This document shows positions 56,705 to 63,637 of a DNA stretch of 64,000 bases, one piece after another (position 1 is the stretch's first letter; the number at the start of each line of letters is the position of its first letter). Under the pieces are notes generated by a model. That model had not been told where the DNA came from. It was given only the letters and a program-made list of their open reading frames with translations, and ran no database searches. Position numbers and translations under genes: made by a program. Where the stretch lies: contig NC_017506.1 of assembly GCF_000166295.1 (NCBI RefSeq), forward strand, positions 1,054,001 through 1,118,000. Direction: 5' to 3'. This stretch comes from Marinobacter adhaerens HP15 (lineage in GTDB: Bacteria > Pseudomonadota > Gammaproteobacteria > Pseudomonadales > Oleiphilaceae).

Positions 56705-57835
56705 ATGATGAGTTCTACAGCTGATGCCCTCAACCGCAAAAGCCAAGAAGATCTGGCTGACGTTGAATATCTCAAGAAATTATGGGACGAAGAAAAAGGT
56801 AGTTTCTTCGATGCACTGGTTAAGGCCGAGACGGGAGTTTGGACCTATTGTCCTCCGCAACACCAAGTCTATGTGAAGACTCTTTACCTTGATCGACATG
56901 ATAAGGTTATTACTTGCACTTACACCCCTTTGGACGTGCTCAGCCCTCTGATTAAAATAGAGAACTCCACACTCAAGGAAATTGAGAGAATCGGTAAAGC
57001 GAAAATATCTTGTGCTGAAAATGTTGCAGAAGCGAATAACAACAAAGTTATTGTTCATTTCGATTACGATGATGATGACGATAAAAAAACATCGGTTGAA
57101 ATAACTGTCCCAATGCCCGGAATTACTGGACGGGGCGCTGACTCGCTGAATATTCGGTCATTAGGTAATCGATACTGCTCATCAGAACAGCTATATGTTT
57201 TTTCGGTATTTAAGGCGGGAGAGCAGCCTAGAAGTGTTGTGAGGACATTAGATGAGTTGTCTTTTGATGTTACTTTGGCAGACCTGTGGGTGGCAGATCG
57301 CGAGGCTGAGATTTTAACCGAGGGCTCCTACTTTAGCAAAAATAAGTTAAAAGAAATACTTGATAAAGATTGGGTTAGTAGTTCGCTGGAATGTTTAAAT
57401 AATGTTGCTTTTGAGTATAAGGGATATAGAAAAGAAAATGATAGAGATGAAATTTTGAAAGCAGAAATAATGACAAAGCTTTTAAATACTCTTCGCTTAA
57501 GCAAGGGTCAGAAATTAAATAGCGCTTTCGATATTTCGGTTGGTCGCTGGTCTGCCTATCGTGACGGAATTTTTGGAGATTCTTCTGGTGGCGAAATCAA
57601 GTTGCTAGAGATCGTGAACAGGTTGGCTGAAGTCGATCATGATGCGAAGTTAAATGACCGCAGTCGTTCGCATTATACTTTAAAAAGTTCACCTCTGGAA
57701 TTTGAAAGGGCATTTAATAATAGAGGTAACAGTTCTGTAGATTTCTGGATTTGGGTTGAAAAAGAAGTCGAGATTTTTAAAAGTAGGAAGTGGGGAGCGC
57801 TTTCAAAACACATAAGCGAGTTCATAAGAAACTAA
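56705..57835 (+). CDS. Unrecognised protein translated directly behind the integrase
   Basis: The 376-aa protein MMSSTADALNRKSQEDLADV onward has an acidic run of five Asp near residue 122, a mixed alpha/beta character and no signal peptide or membrane segment. I recognise no domain. The gene is clearly more A+T-rich than the integrase gene and host genes, which suggests separate acquisition. Its ATG follows the integrase stop without a gap, so they are co-translated. It may be cargo or a recombination accessory factor; excisionases are normally far smaller, so simple xis function is unlikely. Confidence 0.75.
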   Translation: MMSSTADALNRKSQEDLADVEYLKKLWDEEKGSFFDALVKAETGVWTYCPPQHQVYVKTLYLDRHDKVITCTYTPLDVLSPLIKIENSTLKEIERIGKAKISCAENVAEANNNKVIVHFDYDDDDDKKTSVEITVPMPGITGRGADSLNIRSLGNRYCSSEQLYVFSVFKAGEQPRSVVRTLDELSFDVTLADLWVADREAEILTEGSYFSKNKLKEILDKDWVSSSLECLNNVAFEYKGYRKENDRDEILKAEIMTKLLNTLRLSKGQKLNSAFDISVGRWSAYRDGIFGDSSGGEIKLLEIVNRLAEVDHDAKLNDRSRSHYTLKSSPLEFERAFNNRGNSSVDFWIWVEKEVEIFKSRKWGALSKHISEFIRN

Positions 57836-57873
57836 TTACTTTAACAGCCCAAATTTAAATATAAGAATCCACA

Positions 57874-58836
57874 TTAAAAAACTGGATTGCATTTCCTTTT
57901 TCTGCCTCGTCTCTCCTTTTTCTTTGGTATCGTTCCCCGAAAGAAAGTCCGATTAGCCGAAATATTTAGAGAATTTAAAGAGTAGTCTGTTTTTGCTAAA
58001 TAGCAGGCCGCAAATTTCAGATTCTCGATCTTTTCGATATCCCAATGCTCTACACGCCCAATTCCATAGTATTTGTATTTTGCAGGGTCCGTTGCATTAC
58101 AGTTATGATAGTCTCCTCGACCCTCCGTTACCTCGTTTTTCCAGTGTTCTCCAATCATTCTGGCTAAGATGACATCTTTCTGGTGCTTGGACCCGTCGAA
58201 AAAAAGCATAACGTGGAAATGATAACCACGATAATGTCCATGTTCCAGTTTCCCGATAAAGCCTTCCGGCTTGGGTATTTTTTCAGATTCTCTCAAATCT
58301 CTTCGGAGTCGGCGCCAGAATCTTGCCATGTCGATAAATAAATCACTTAAAAAGTTGACCTTGTCAGGGTCGATTCTAAGACGTAGGTCAATTCTCACAA
58401 CGATGAGTCTTGCATAATTTTCTAGGTGAGCATCAATATATCGGGAACAGCTATTTTCTCTTTTTAATTCTGATTTTCGGTTGATTCTGATAGTGCGCTT
58501 AAACTCTGGGGTGGAGGTATATTTCTGCAATGATTGGCAGAAGTCTTTGAGCAGTTTGTTGTCACCTAGATCCCCTGAAATGAGTTTTCCTACATCTTGG
58601 TCTATGGCGTGTGGTGATATGACTGTGTTTTTTGCTGAGAAGAAGGCCTCTACATAGGGATTCATTCCATAGAGTGGGGCGTCAATAGATAATCCCTCTT
58701 CTGAGATACCAAGAAGTCTTATTATTTCTCGCTTGCTTGATCGTGATAACGATTCTACTTTGGCTATCTTTTTTGATAGTGTTGCTATAGCATCTAGATC
58801 CTTGATAGTGTCTAATGATTCATATACGTATGTCAT
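57874..58836 (-). CDS. Inovirus Gp2-like / YagK-YfjJ family HUH replication protein
   Basis: The 320-aa protein has in its C-terminal half GHYRGYHFHVMLFFDGSKH, where HFH is a HUH metal motif, and later ACYLAKTDYS, where YLAK fits the Rep YxxK nuclease motif. This matches the inovirus Gp2 (YagK/YfjJ C-terminal) family, related to rolling-circle initiators. It ends in a very basic tail (KKKERRGRKRK). The gene is A+T-rich. An A+T repeat array lies directly before its start. It may nick an origin in the element; activity is inferred. Confidence 0.8.
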   Translation of the reverse strand: MTYVYESLDTIKDLDAIATLSKKIAKVESLSRSSKREIIRLLGISEEGLSIDAPLYGMNPYVEAFFSAKNTVISPHAIDQDVGKLISGDLGDNKLLKDFCQSLQKYTSTPEFKRTIRINRKSELKRENSCSRYIDAHLENYARLIVVRIDLRLRIDPDKVNFLSDLFIDMARFWRRLRRDLRESEKIPKPEGFIGKLEHGHYRGYHFHVMLFFDGSKHQKDVILARMIGEHWKNEVTEGRGDYHNCNATDPAKYKYYGIGRVEHWDIEKIENLKFAACYLAKTDYSLNSLNISANRTFFRGTIPKKKERRGRKRKCNPVF

Positions 58837-58849
58837 ATGCCCTCTATCT

Positions 58850-58897
58850 CTATATATTTATATATCTATATATTTATATATCTCTATATCTTTATAG
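58850..58897. repeat. A+T-only direct repeats next to the Rep-like gene
   Basis: A 16-bp unit CTATATATTTATATAT occurs twice without gap (58850-58865, 58866-58881) and a degenerate third copy extends to 58897. It starts 13 bp upstream of the Rep-like start codon. It could be an easily melted origin element, a regulator site or an A+T promoter region. The remaining part to 59001 holds no gene that I can support. Confidence 0.7.
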
Positions 58898-59001
58898 CTT
58901 CTACAGACGTAATAGGATAAGTACCAGAATTAAATCCGCTTGTTTTCTGATGATCCGGCCTGAACCCCGGGGAATTCAGGCCGTTAAGTTAGGCGTCCAT
59001 A

Positions 59002-59505
59002 CTATGCTGGAAGATGAGGCATCGTATCGATTAGATGCCTGTTCTTTTCATTTACGAAAACTCGAATGTATCCGCTACATTCAAGGTATTCTAGCGCGTC
59101 CCTGAATTGCGCTGGTTTCCTCACTGCTGAAGGACAGTACTGCCTGGTGTGCCTCTTTGGGATATATCGCTGATTCCGGCCACGGACATTACTTGTCAGC
59201 CAATCGTTAAGAATCATGGCATTGACGACGTGATTCGGGGTGTGATCGAAAACCATCATATATTCGTTTGAGAAAAATACGCATATATGAACGGCAGCAT
59301 CCAAGGTGTCATAGCTGATATTACCGCTCTCGTTGTTCACAACGTGTAATATCCCCGCCACTCTGACTATATTTTCCAAGAGCTTGGATGCGTGATCCGT
59401 TGCATTGGCATAGATACCGCCAGGCCTCATATTGACCTCAATCTCGTTGCCGACAGCGATACAGTGGTCTGCCGCACGATCACTTAATTTCAGAAGGTTC
59501 TTCAT
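59002..59505 (-). CDS. DUF3987-like protein, C-terminal part (third of three split frames)
   Basis: The 167-aa protein begins MKNLLKLSDRAADHCIAVGN, then EIEVNMRPGGIYANATDHAS and ENIVRVAGILHVV, matching the C-terminal portion of DUF3987/YfjI-like proteins. It ends in a small winged-helix-like tail. Its ATG lies inside the end of the previous frame (26-bp overlap) with GAGGAG at 59513-59518, 7 nt upstream. This allows independent translation as a separate subunit. Confidence 0.72.
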   Translation of the reverse strand: MKNLLKLSDRAADHCIAVGNEIEVNMRPGGIYANATDHASKLLENIVRVAGILHVVNNESGNISYDTLDAAVHICVFFSNEYMMVFDHTPNHVVNAMILNDWLTSNVRGRNQRYIPKRHTRQYCPSAVRKPAQFRDALEYLECSGYIRVFVNEKNRHLIDTMPHLPA

Positions 59506-60028
59506 ATTCAGTCTCCTCAGATTCGAAGGATTTTTCGATCAGCTCGCGGATTCGCGCAAAATATTGCGTCGAGTCTGACCTAGTGTTTTCGTGACGGGAT
59601 ATCTGTCTGAACCCGATCGTTGAAAGCGGTCCGCACACCAAAGTCCGTGCCCACAAACCTGCCGCTTTGGCCAGATCGGATTTGCGGTCTCGATATTCTT
59701 GGAATGGGCCGGGCTGAATTGAGAGTAGGAAAGCCATCCGTTGCCCCGTGAGCGTGAAGGACTCTGAGGTTTTTCGTTCGACTTTGATGGGCATTCCGCT
59801 CCAAGAAGAGTTCAATGTCGACATCCCTGGAGTGACCAACTGGTTGAGGGTGCCTGTTCCCTCATCGGCCAGGACGCAAACGTTTTTTGTGTTCTGATGC
59901 ATGCCCTGAAGTAACCCCTGCACGGTTGTGTCGTCGTAGATGGTCTGGCGCCCTTTCGGTTTGGGTGGTTTATTTTTTTCGTGTTCGCTGTATAGACGTT
60001 GAGCTTTTTTAGTCTTTGGGCTCGTCAT
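59480..60028 (-). CDS. DUF3987-like protein, central part with Walker B
   Basis: The 182-aa protein is the middle of a DUF3987 ATPase: YDDTTVQGLLQGMHQNTKN, then VCVLADEGTGTL (Walker B-like DE), RMAFLLSIQPGPFQEY and GLWARTLVCGPLS. ATG 60028 was chosen because AAGGAGG (60038-60044) lies 9 nt before it; ATG 60037 is too close to that site. It overlaps the preceding frame by 20 bp and is shifted +1 from it. It has no Walker A of its own. Confidence 0.75.
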   Translation of the reverse strand: MTSPKTKKAQRLYSEHEKNKPPKPKGRQTIYDDTTVQGLLQGMHQNTKNVCVLADEGTGTLNQLVTPGMSTLNSSWSGMPIKVERKTSESFTLTGQRMAFLLSIQPGPFQEYRDRKSDLAKAAGLWARTLVCGPLSTIGFRQISRHENTRSDSTQYFARIRELIEKSFESEETEYEEPSEIK

Positions 60029-60509
60029 CGCTGTCATCCTCCTTCATTGCCAGGGCAATATCGTATTCGATGGCTTTGCTGAGTTTTTTCTGCAATTCCT
60101 TGCGATGGATCTCCCAAATCTGGATGTCCCGTAGCCATTGCAGTAGCTGTTCTTGGTGCTTCTTTTCGGCCGCGATCTCCGCCTCACGAATTGGTTTGAA
60201 AAAGTAATTGATTAAGCTTGATTTCCTTTCGCCAGAGTCTGCGATCAACAGTCCATAAAGCGACAGAGATGTTCGGCCTCCCGCCGGTCGTTCAACGTCG
60301 TAAAGGGATTGAGTCGCGGTTGAGGCCGCAATGAGGCATGCAAGAAGCGTTAGGGGATGGGGAGCTTGTATCTCCTTGAGCGCTTTATCGACCGCATCTC
60401 CGATCAGGCCCAGCCGCGTCAGGTCTGGTAGTTCACTGTAACGTTCAAGCAGACTTTGCTGCCCCGGTATCGCTGCTAATCGTCTTGGGAATCGTTCATT
60501 CTGTTGCAT
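60009..60509 (-). CDS. DUF3987-like protein, N-terminal part with Walker A
   Basis: The 166-aa protein has LTLLACLIAASTATQSLYDV and then LIADSGERKSSLINYFFKPI, the Walker A-like P-loop of DUF3987 proteins, followed by a coiled helical stretch and an acidic tail DDSDDEPKD. ATG 60509 has GAGG about 8 nt upstream; GTG 60518 and ATG 60515 are alternatives. The usual DUF3987 protein continues beyond this stop, so here the family is divided. Members are thought to be helicase/primase-like proteins of mobile elements. Confidence 0.75.
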   Translation of the reverse strand: MQQNERFPRRLAAIPGQQSLLERYSELPDLTRLGLIGDAVDKALKEIQAPHPLTLLACLIAASTATQSLYDVERPAGGRTSLSLYGLLIADSGERKSSLINYFFKPIREAEIAAEKKHQEQLLQWLRDIQIWEIHRKELQKKLSKAIEYDIALAMKEDDSDDEPKD

Positions 60510-60533
60510 AGACATCACCTCGATTTTTGAGAG

Positions 60534-60761
60534 TCATTCACATCTTGATTTCTCAATCTGGAGCTCCATCCAATCTTCAATCTCATACTCTATCCACGCC
60601 ACTGCTCCACCTCCGATCCGGATTTGCTTCGGAAAAGCTGCGTCGTAGTACTTGGAGCTCTTCTTGAGCCGGTTATAGATTGATGCGCGAGACAGGCCGG
60701 TTTTTTTGATCACCACCTTTAACCGAATGAATTTAATTTCTCGTTTGGGTGTACCGGTCAT
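60534..60761 (-). CDS. AlpA-family regulator
   Basis: The 75-aa protein MTGTPKREIKFIRLKVVIKK onward has a MerR-like HTH with TGLSRASIYNRLK and AVAWIEYEIEDWM, the AlpA pattern. AlpA proteins activate excision or replication genes of P4-like elements. The ATG at 60761 follows GAGGAGGC; in-frame codons from 60794 have no such site. It heads the leftward run alpA, three DUF3987 parts and perhaps the Rep-like gene. Confidence 0.9.
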   Translation of the reverse strand: MTGTPKREIKFIRLKVVIKKTGLSRASIYNRLKKSSKYYDAAFPKQIRIGGGAVAWIEYEIEDWMELQIEKSRCE

Positions 60762-60822
60762 GGAATGCCTCCTCAACAATCTGAGTAAAAGCATAAATCG
60801 ATCAGGTTCGGTAACGCATTGT

Positions 60823-60851
60823 TATTCCAGGTATATTCCAGAATATTCCAG
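60823..60851. repeat. Helically phased ATTCCAG repeats upstream of alpA
   Basis: ATTCCAG starts at 60824, 60835 and 60845, that is, at 11- and 10-bp spacing; the last two copies are ATATTCCAG. Sites spaced by one helix turn suggest cooperative binding of a regulator or initiator on one DNA face. They lie 60-90 bp before the alpA start. Confidence 0.6.
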
Positions 60852-60908
60852 GAGGGCTGGATAGCTAAAAGCAAGTGATAAGCGAAAGTGCTGAAAGGCT
60901 TGAAACCC

Positions 60909-60940
60909 TGCTACGACTGCTACACGTAGCATTCGTAGCA
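60909..60940. repeat. 32-bp near-perfect palindrome of GCTAC/GTAGC
   Basis: Fifteen-base arms around AC match except at one position, and contain two GCTAC and two GTAGC half-sites. It lies in the 276-bp region between alpA (-) and the zinc-ribbon gene (+), beside the ATTCCAG repeats. It may be an operator or a replication-origin element. Confidence 0.6.
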
Positions 60941-61038
60941 AGGAAACTGCCTATCCGAAAAATCTTCGGACCTATATCACCCCTGTGAACCGGGGCACTG
61001 ACAGTGCCTTCCTTCCCAATTCACAGAGGTAATTTCCA

Positions 61039-61383
61039 ATGTCTGAACAATGCCCCAACTGCCAGTCCCGGCGGATTGGCAAAAACAACTACGGCAAGAA
61101 AACTGCTGGTGTGGTTGGCGCGTCTGCCGGGACCTATGGCGGCTATTCGGCTGCCACGGCCGGTGCCCAAGCGGGTGCTGCCCTGGGAATTGTTGCCGGT
61201 CCCGCAGGAGCAACCGTGGGTGGTATCGGCGGTGCCGTCATCGGTGCGCTACTGGGTGGCGCCACTGGCGCTTCCGCTGGCGTGATACTGGGTGATGTCC
61301 TGGATGATCGTGTGCTTGATAACTACCGCTGCCTAGACTGCGGCTATTCCTTCGGCGATGACCCTGGCTCCCGTGGGGGATGA
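61039..61383 (+). CDS. Zinc-ribbon protein with glycine-zipper segment
   Basis: The 114-aa protein begins MSEQCPNCQSRRIGKNNYG and ends with CLDCGYSFGDD, giving two CxxC knuckles at opposite ends. Between them is a long Gly/Ala-rich hydrophobic stretch (residues about 24-85) with GxxxG repeats (GAALGIVAGPAGATVGGIGG), likely to insert in or associate with membrane. A zinc ribbon closed over a glycine zipper is unusual. The ribosome site is AGAGGT. Function is unknown. Confidence 0.75.
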   Translation: MSEQCPNCQSRRIGKNNYGKKTAGVVGASAGTYGGYSAATAGAQAGAALGIVAGPAGATVGGIGGAVIGALLGGATGASAGVILGDVLDDRVLDNYRCLDCGYSFGDDPGSRGG

Positions 61384-61389
61384 CGCATT

Positions 61390-61467
61390 CGCCCAAGGGA
61401 AGCCCCGAACTCCCACGGGAGAAAATTCCCACGCCCAAGGGAGCGATCGGTCTCCCTCGGGTGAAAA
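61390..61467. repeat. Two copies of a 36-bp imperfect direct repeat
   Basis: The units at 61390-61425 and 61432-61467 share CGCCCAAGGGA, a 9-bp variable part, then CTCCC-N-CGGG-N-GAAAA. Each unit can form two small hairpins (around CCCAAGGG and CCCNCGGG). They lie between the zinc-ribbon and DUF932 genes. They could be protein-binding sites or RNA structures in the DUF932 leader. Confidence 0.65.
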
Positions 61468-61524
61468 GATAACTCACACCGGAAAGACGTTAATTTTCTT
61501 AATAAATTTCAAAGGAGAGCAACC

Positions 61525-62487
61525 ATGGCTCATCTCATCGAACAAATGGCCTACGTGGGCCAAACCCCTTGGCATGGCCTGGGGAACGAACTGACTTCGA
61601 ATCAGCCCCTGGGGGTCTGGGCAAAACAAGCGGGCTTGGATTGGCAGATTCAGGAAAGCCCTGTCCGCTTCGTCACCAATTCCAGTGGCAGTCTGAGTGA
61701 AATCCTCTCTTACCCGGATTCCAAAGTGCTTTACCGCTCGGATACCAAGGCTCCGCTGTCGGTCGTCGGTAACCGCTTCAAAGTGGTTCAGCCTGAGGAG
61801 ATCCTGGAGTTCTATCGGGATCTGACCGAGGTGTCTGGCTTCGAGCTGGAAACCGCTGGCGTGCTGAAAGGTGGCCGTAAAATGTGGGCACTCGCCCGTA
61901 CCGGCCAGTCCGGCATGCTCAAAGGCAACGATCAAACCAATGCCTATGTCCTGCTGGCCACCGCCTGTGACGGCACCATGGCCACGACTGCTCAGTTCAC
62001 CAGTATCCGCGTGGTGTGCAACAACACCCTCGCGGTTGCCCTGAAAGGCTCCGCCGCCAATGCCGTGAAGGTGAAGCACAACACAGCATTTGATGCGGAC
62101 CTGGTTAAGAAGCAACTGGGCATCTCCGTCTCCGCCTGGGATGACTTCATGCACCGCTTGAAGATCCTGAGTGAGCGTAAGGTGAAAACCACCGAAGCCA
62201 GAAACTACTTCCTCAAGGTGTTCACTGACGATTCCGGTGCTGGCGTGGGCAAAACCAACGAACGCTCCATGGCGAAGGCTCTGGGGTTGTATGAAGGCGA
62301 GGGCATGGGTGCCAGCCTGGCATCCTCAGAAGGCACGGCCTACGGCCTGCTGAATGCTGTAACGGAATTCATTGATCACCAGCGCCGGGCCAAAACCGTT
62401 GACCACCGGCTTGATTCCGCCTGGTTCGGAACCGGTGCCGCCGTCAAGAACCGCGCATTAGAGCAGGCCATGTCACTTGTGGCCTGA
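61525..62487 (+). CDS. DUF932 phage/plasmid-like protein
   Basis: The 320-aa protein starts MAHLIEQMAYVGQTPWHGLG and contains VVGNRFKVVQPEEILEFYRD, TSIRVVCNNTLAVAL and SSEGTAYGLLNAVTEFIDH, the DUF932 (TIGR03299) pattern common on plasmids, phages and ICEs. Function is unknown; its steady neighbours are recombination genes, as here. AAAGGAGA precedes the ATG. A terminator follows. Confidence 0.92.
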   Translation: MAHLIEQMAYVGQTPWHGLGNELTSNQPLGVWAKQAGLDWQIQESPVRFVTNSSGSLSEILSYPDSKVLYRSDTKAPLSVVGNRFKVVQPEEILEFYRDLTEVSGFELETAGVLKGGRKMWALARTGQSGMLKGNDQTNAYVLLATACDGTMATTAQFTSIRVVCNNTLAVALKGSAANAVKVKHNTAFDADLVKKQLGISVSAWDDFMHRLKILSERKVKTTEARNYFLKVFTDDSGAGVGKTNERSMAKALGLYEGEGMGASLASSEGTAYGLLNAVTEFIDHQRRAKTVDHRLDSAWFGTGAAVKNRALEQAMSLVA

Positions 62488-62516
62488 GCCAATCCTACAA
62501 ATCGCTAAACCGCCAT

Positions 62517-62554
62517 AAAGCCCACCGGAGCCTGATGCTCTGGTGGGCTTTTTT
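62517..62554 (+). terminator. Terminator after the DUF932 gene
   Basis: GCCCACC / GGTGGGC with an internal GAGC / GCTC stem is followed by a T-run. The next gene starts 20 bp later, so part of its leader lies behind this hairpin. Confidence 0.85.
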
Positions 62555-62573
62555 ATGTCTGGAGGAAAACACC

Positions 62574-63575
62574 ATGGGCATGAGTGCAAACACAATTCAG
62601 AAACAGCGACCGGCCTTGCGCCTGGTCTCCACCAAGGGGCTGAGCCGTGATGAATGGCTGAAGGTACGCAAGCAGGGCATTGGCAGCAGCGATGCCGCTG
62701 CAGCCGTCGGCATGAACCCTTACCAGTCCCAACTGGAGCTCTGGATGGTCAAGACAGGCAGAGATGCGGGCCTGCCCAAACCGGATTCCGACGATCCCGA
62801 GTCCCCCGTCTACTGGGGCCATATCCTGGAACCGATTGTTGCGGAGCAATACAGCCAGCAAACGGGCCGCAGGGTGCGCCGGGTGAATGCCGTGCTCCAA
62901 CATCCAGATCCGGAAAAGCACTGGATGCTGGCCAATCTGGATTACTCAGTCGTTGCCGATGAAGACGTCCAGATCCTCGAGTGCAAAACAGCCGGGGAAT
63001 TCGGGGCACGACTCTGGAAAGAGGGCGTGCCGGACTACATTCAGTGCCAGGTCCAGCATCAGCTGGCTGTTACCGGCAAACAGTCGGCAGATGTGTGCGT
63101 GCTGCTGTGTGGTCAGGAGTTGAAGATCTACCGCATTGAACGGAATGAGGAACTCATCGAGGCACTGTATGTGCTGGAGCGCCAGTTCTGGGATTTCGTG
63201 GAAACAGATACGCCGCCACCCGTTGACGGTACTGATTCCGCCGAACGCGCCTTGCGTCACCTGTACCCGGTGGACCAAGGCGAGACACTGGACTTCAGCC
63301 AAAGCAAGGAGCTGTCGGAAGCGTTCGATGAGTTGCTGGCCATCCGTTCGGAAATGGAAAGCCTCAAATCCACTGAATCCCACCTGAAACAGCGCATCGA
63401 GAGCCAGATGGGCGAAGCGTCAAAGGCAACCTTCCCCAGTGGCAGCGTCAGCTGGAAGCGGAGCAAGGACTCCGTTGGGCTCAACGTGAAGCAACTGCTG
63501 AAGGATCGGCCAGGGCTTCTGGATCAATACCCACTCACCAAGCCGGGCAGTCGGCGGTTTCTCATTCAAGCATAA
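62574..63575 (+). CDS. YqaJ-type phage recombinase / lambda-exonuclease-like protein
   Basis: The 333-aa protein has KVRKQGIGSSDAAAAVGMNP and then HWMLANLDYSVV and ILECKTAG, providing the Asp, Glu and Lys of the PD-(D/E)xK nuclease site. YIQCQVQHQLAVTG is the next conserved YqaJ block. The C-terminal part (about 220-300) has a helical extension. It should degrade one strand of double-stranded ends for strand annealing. ATG 62574 follows TGGAGGAAA. Confidence 0.92.
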   Translation: MGMSANTIQKQRPALRLVSTKGLSRDEWLKVRKQGIGSSDAAAAVGMNPYQSQLELWMVKTGRDAGLPKPDSDDPESPVYWGHILEPIVAEQYSQQTGRRVRRVNAVLQHPDPEKHWMLANLDYSVVADEDVQILECKTAGEFGARLWKEGVPDYIQCQVQHQLAVTGKQSADVCVLLCGQELKIYRIERNEELIEALYVLERQFWDFVETDTPPPVDGTDSAERALRHLYPVDQGETLDFSQSKELSEAFDELLAIRSEMESLKSTESHLKQRIESQMGEASKATFPSGSVSWKRSKDSVGLNVKQLLKDRPGLLDQYPLTKPGSRRFLIQA

Positions 63576-63637
63576 AACCCCCATTGGCCACGCGGGCGTG
63601 ACGAGTGCCCCGTGGTCCTTTTTTCAGGAGAGACATC

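Noticed and set aside
58815..59105. Plus-strand frame over the A+T repeats
   Set aside because: It consists largely of Tyr/Ile codons from the TATA repeats and is antisense to the Rep-like and DUF3987 genes; no ribosome site.
61358..61594. 78-aa frame across the 36-bp repeats
   Set aside because: It has no ribosome site, overlaps the end of the zinc-ribbon gene and runs into the DUF932 gene in another frame; its repetitive look comes from the DNA repeat.
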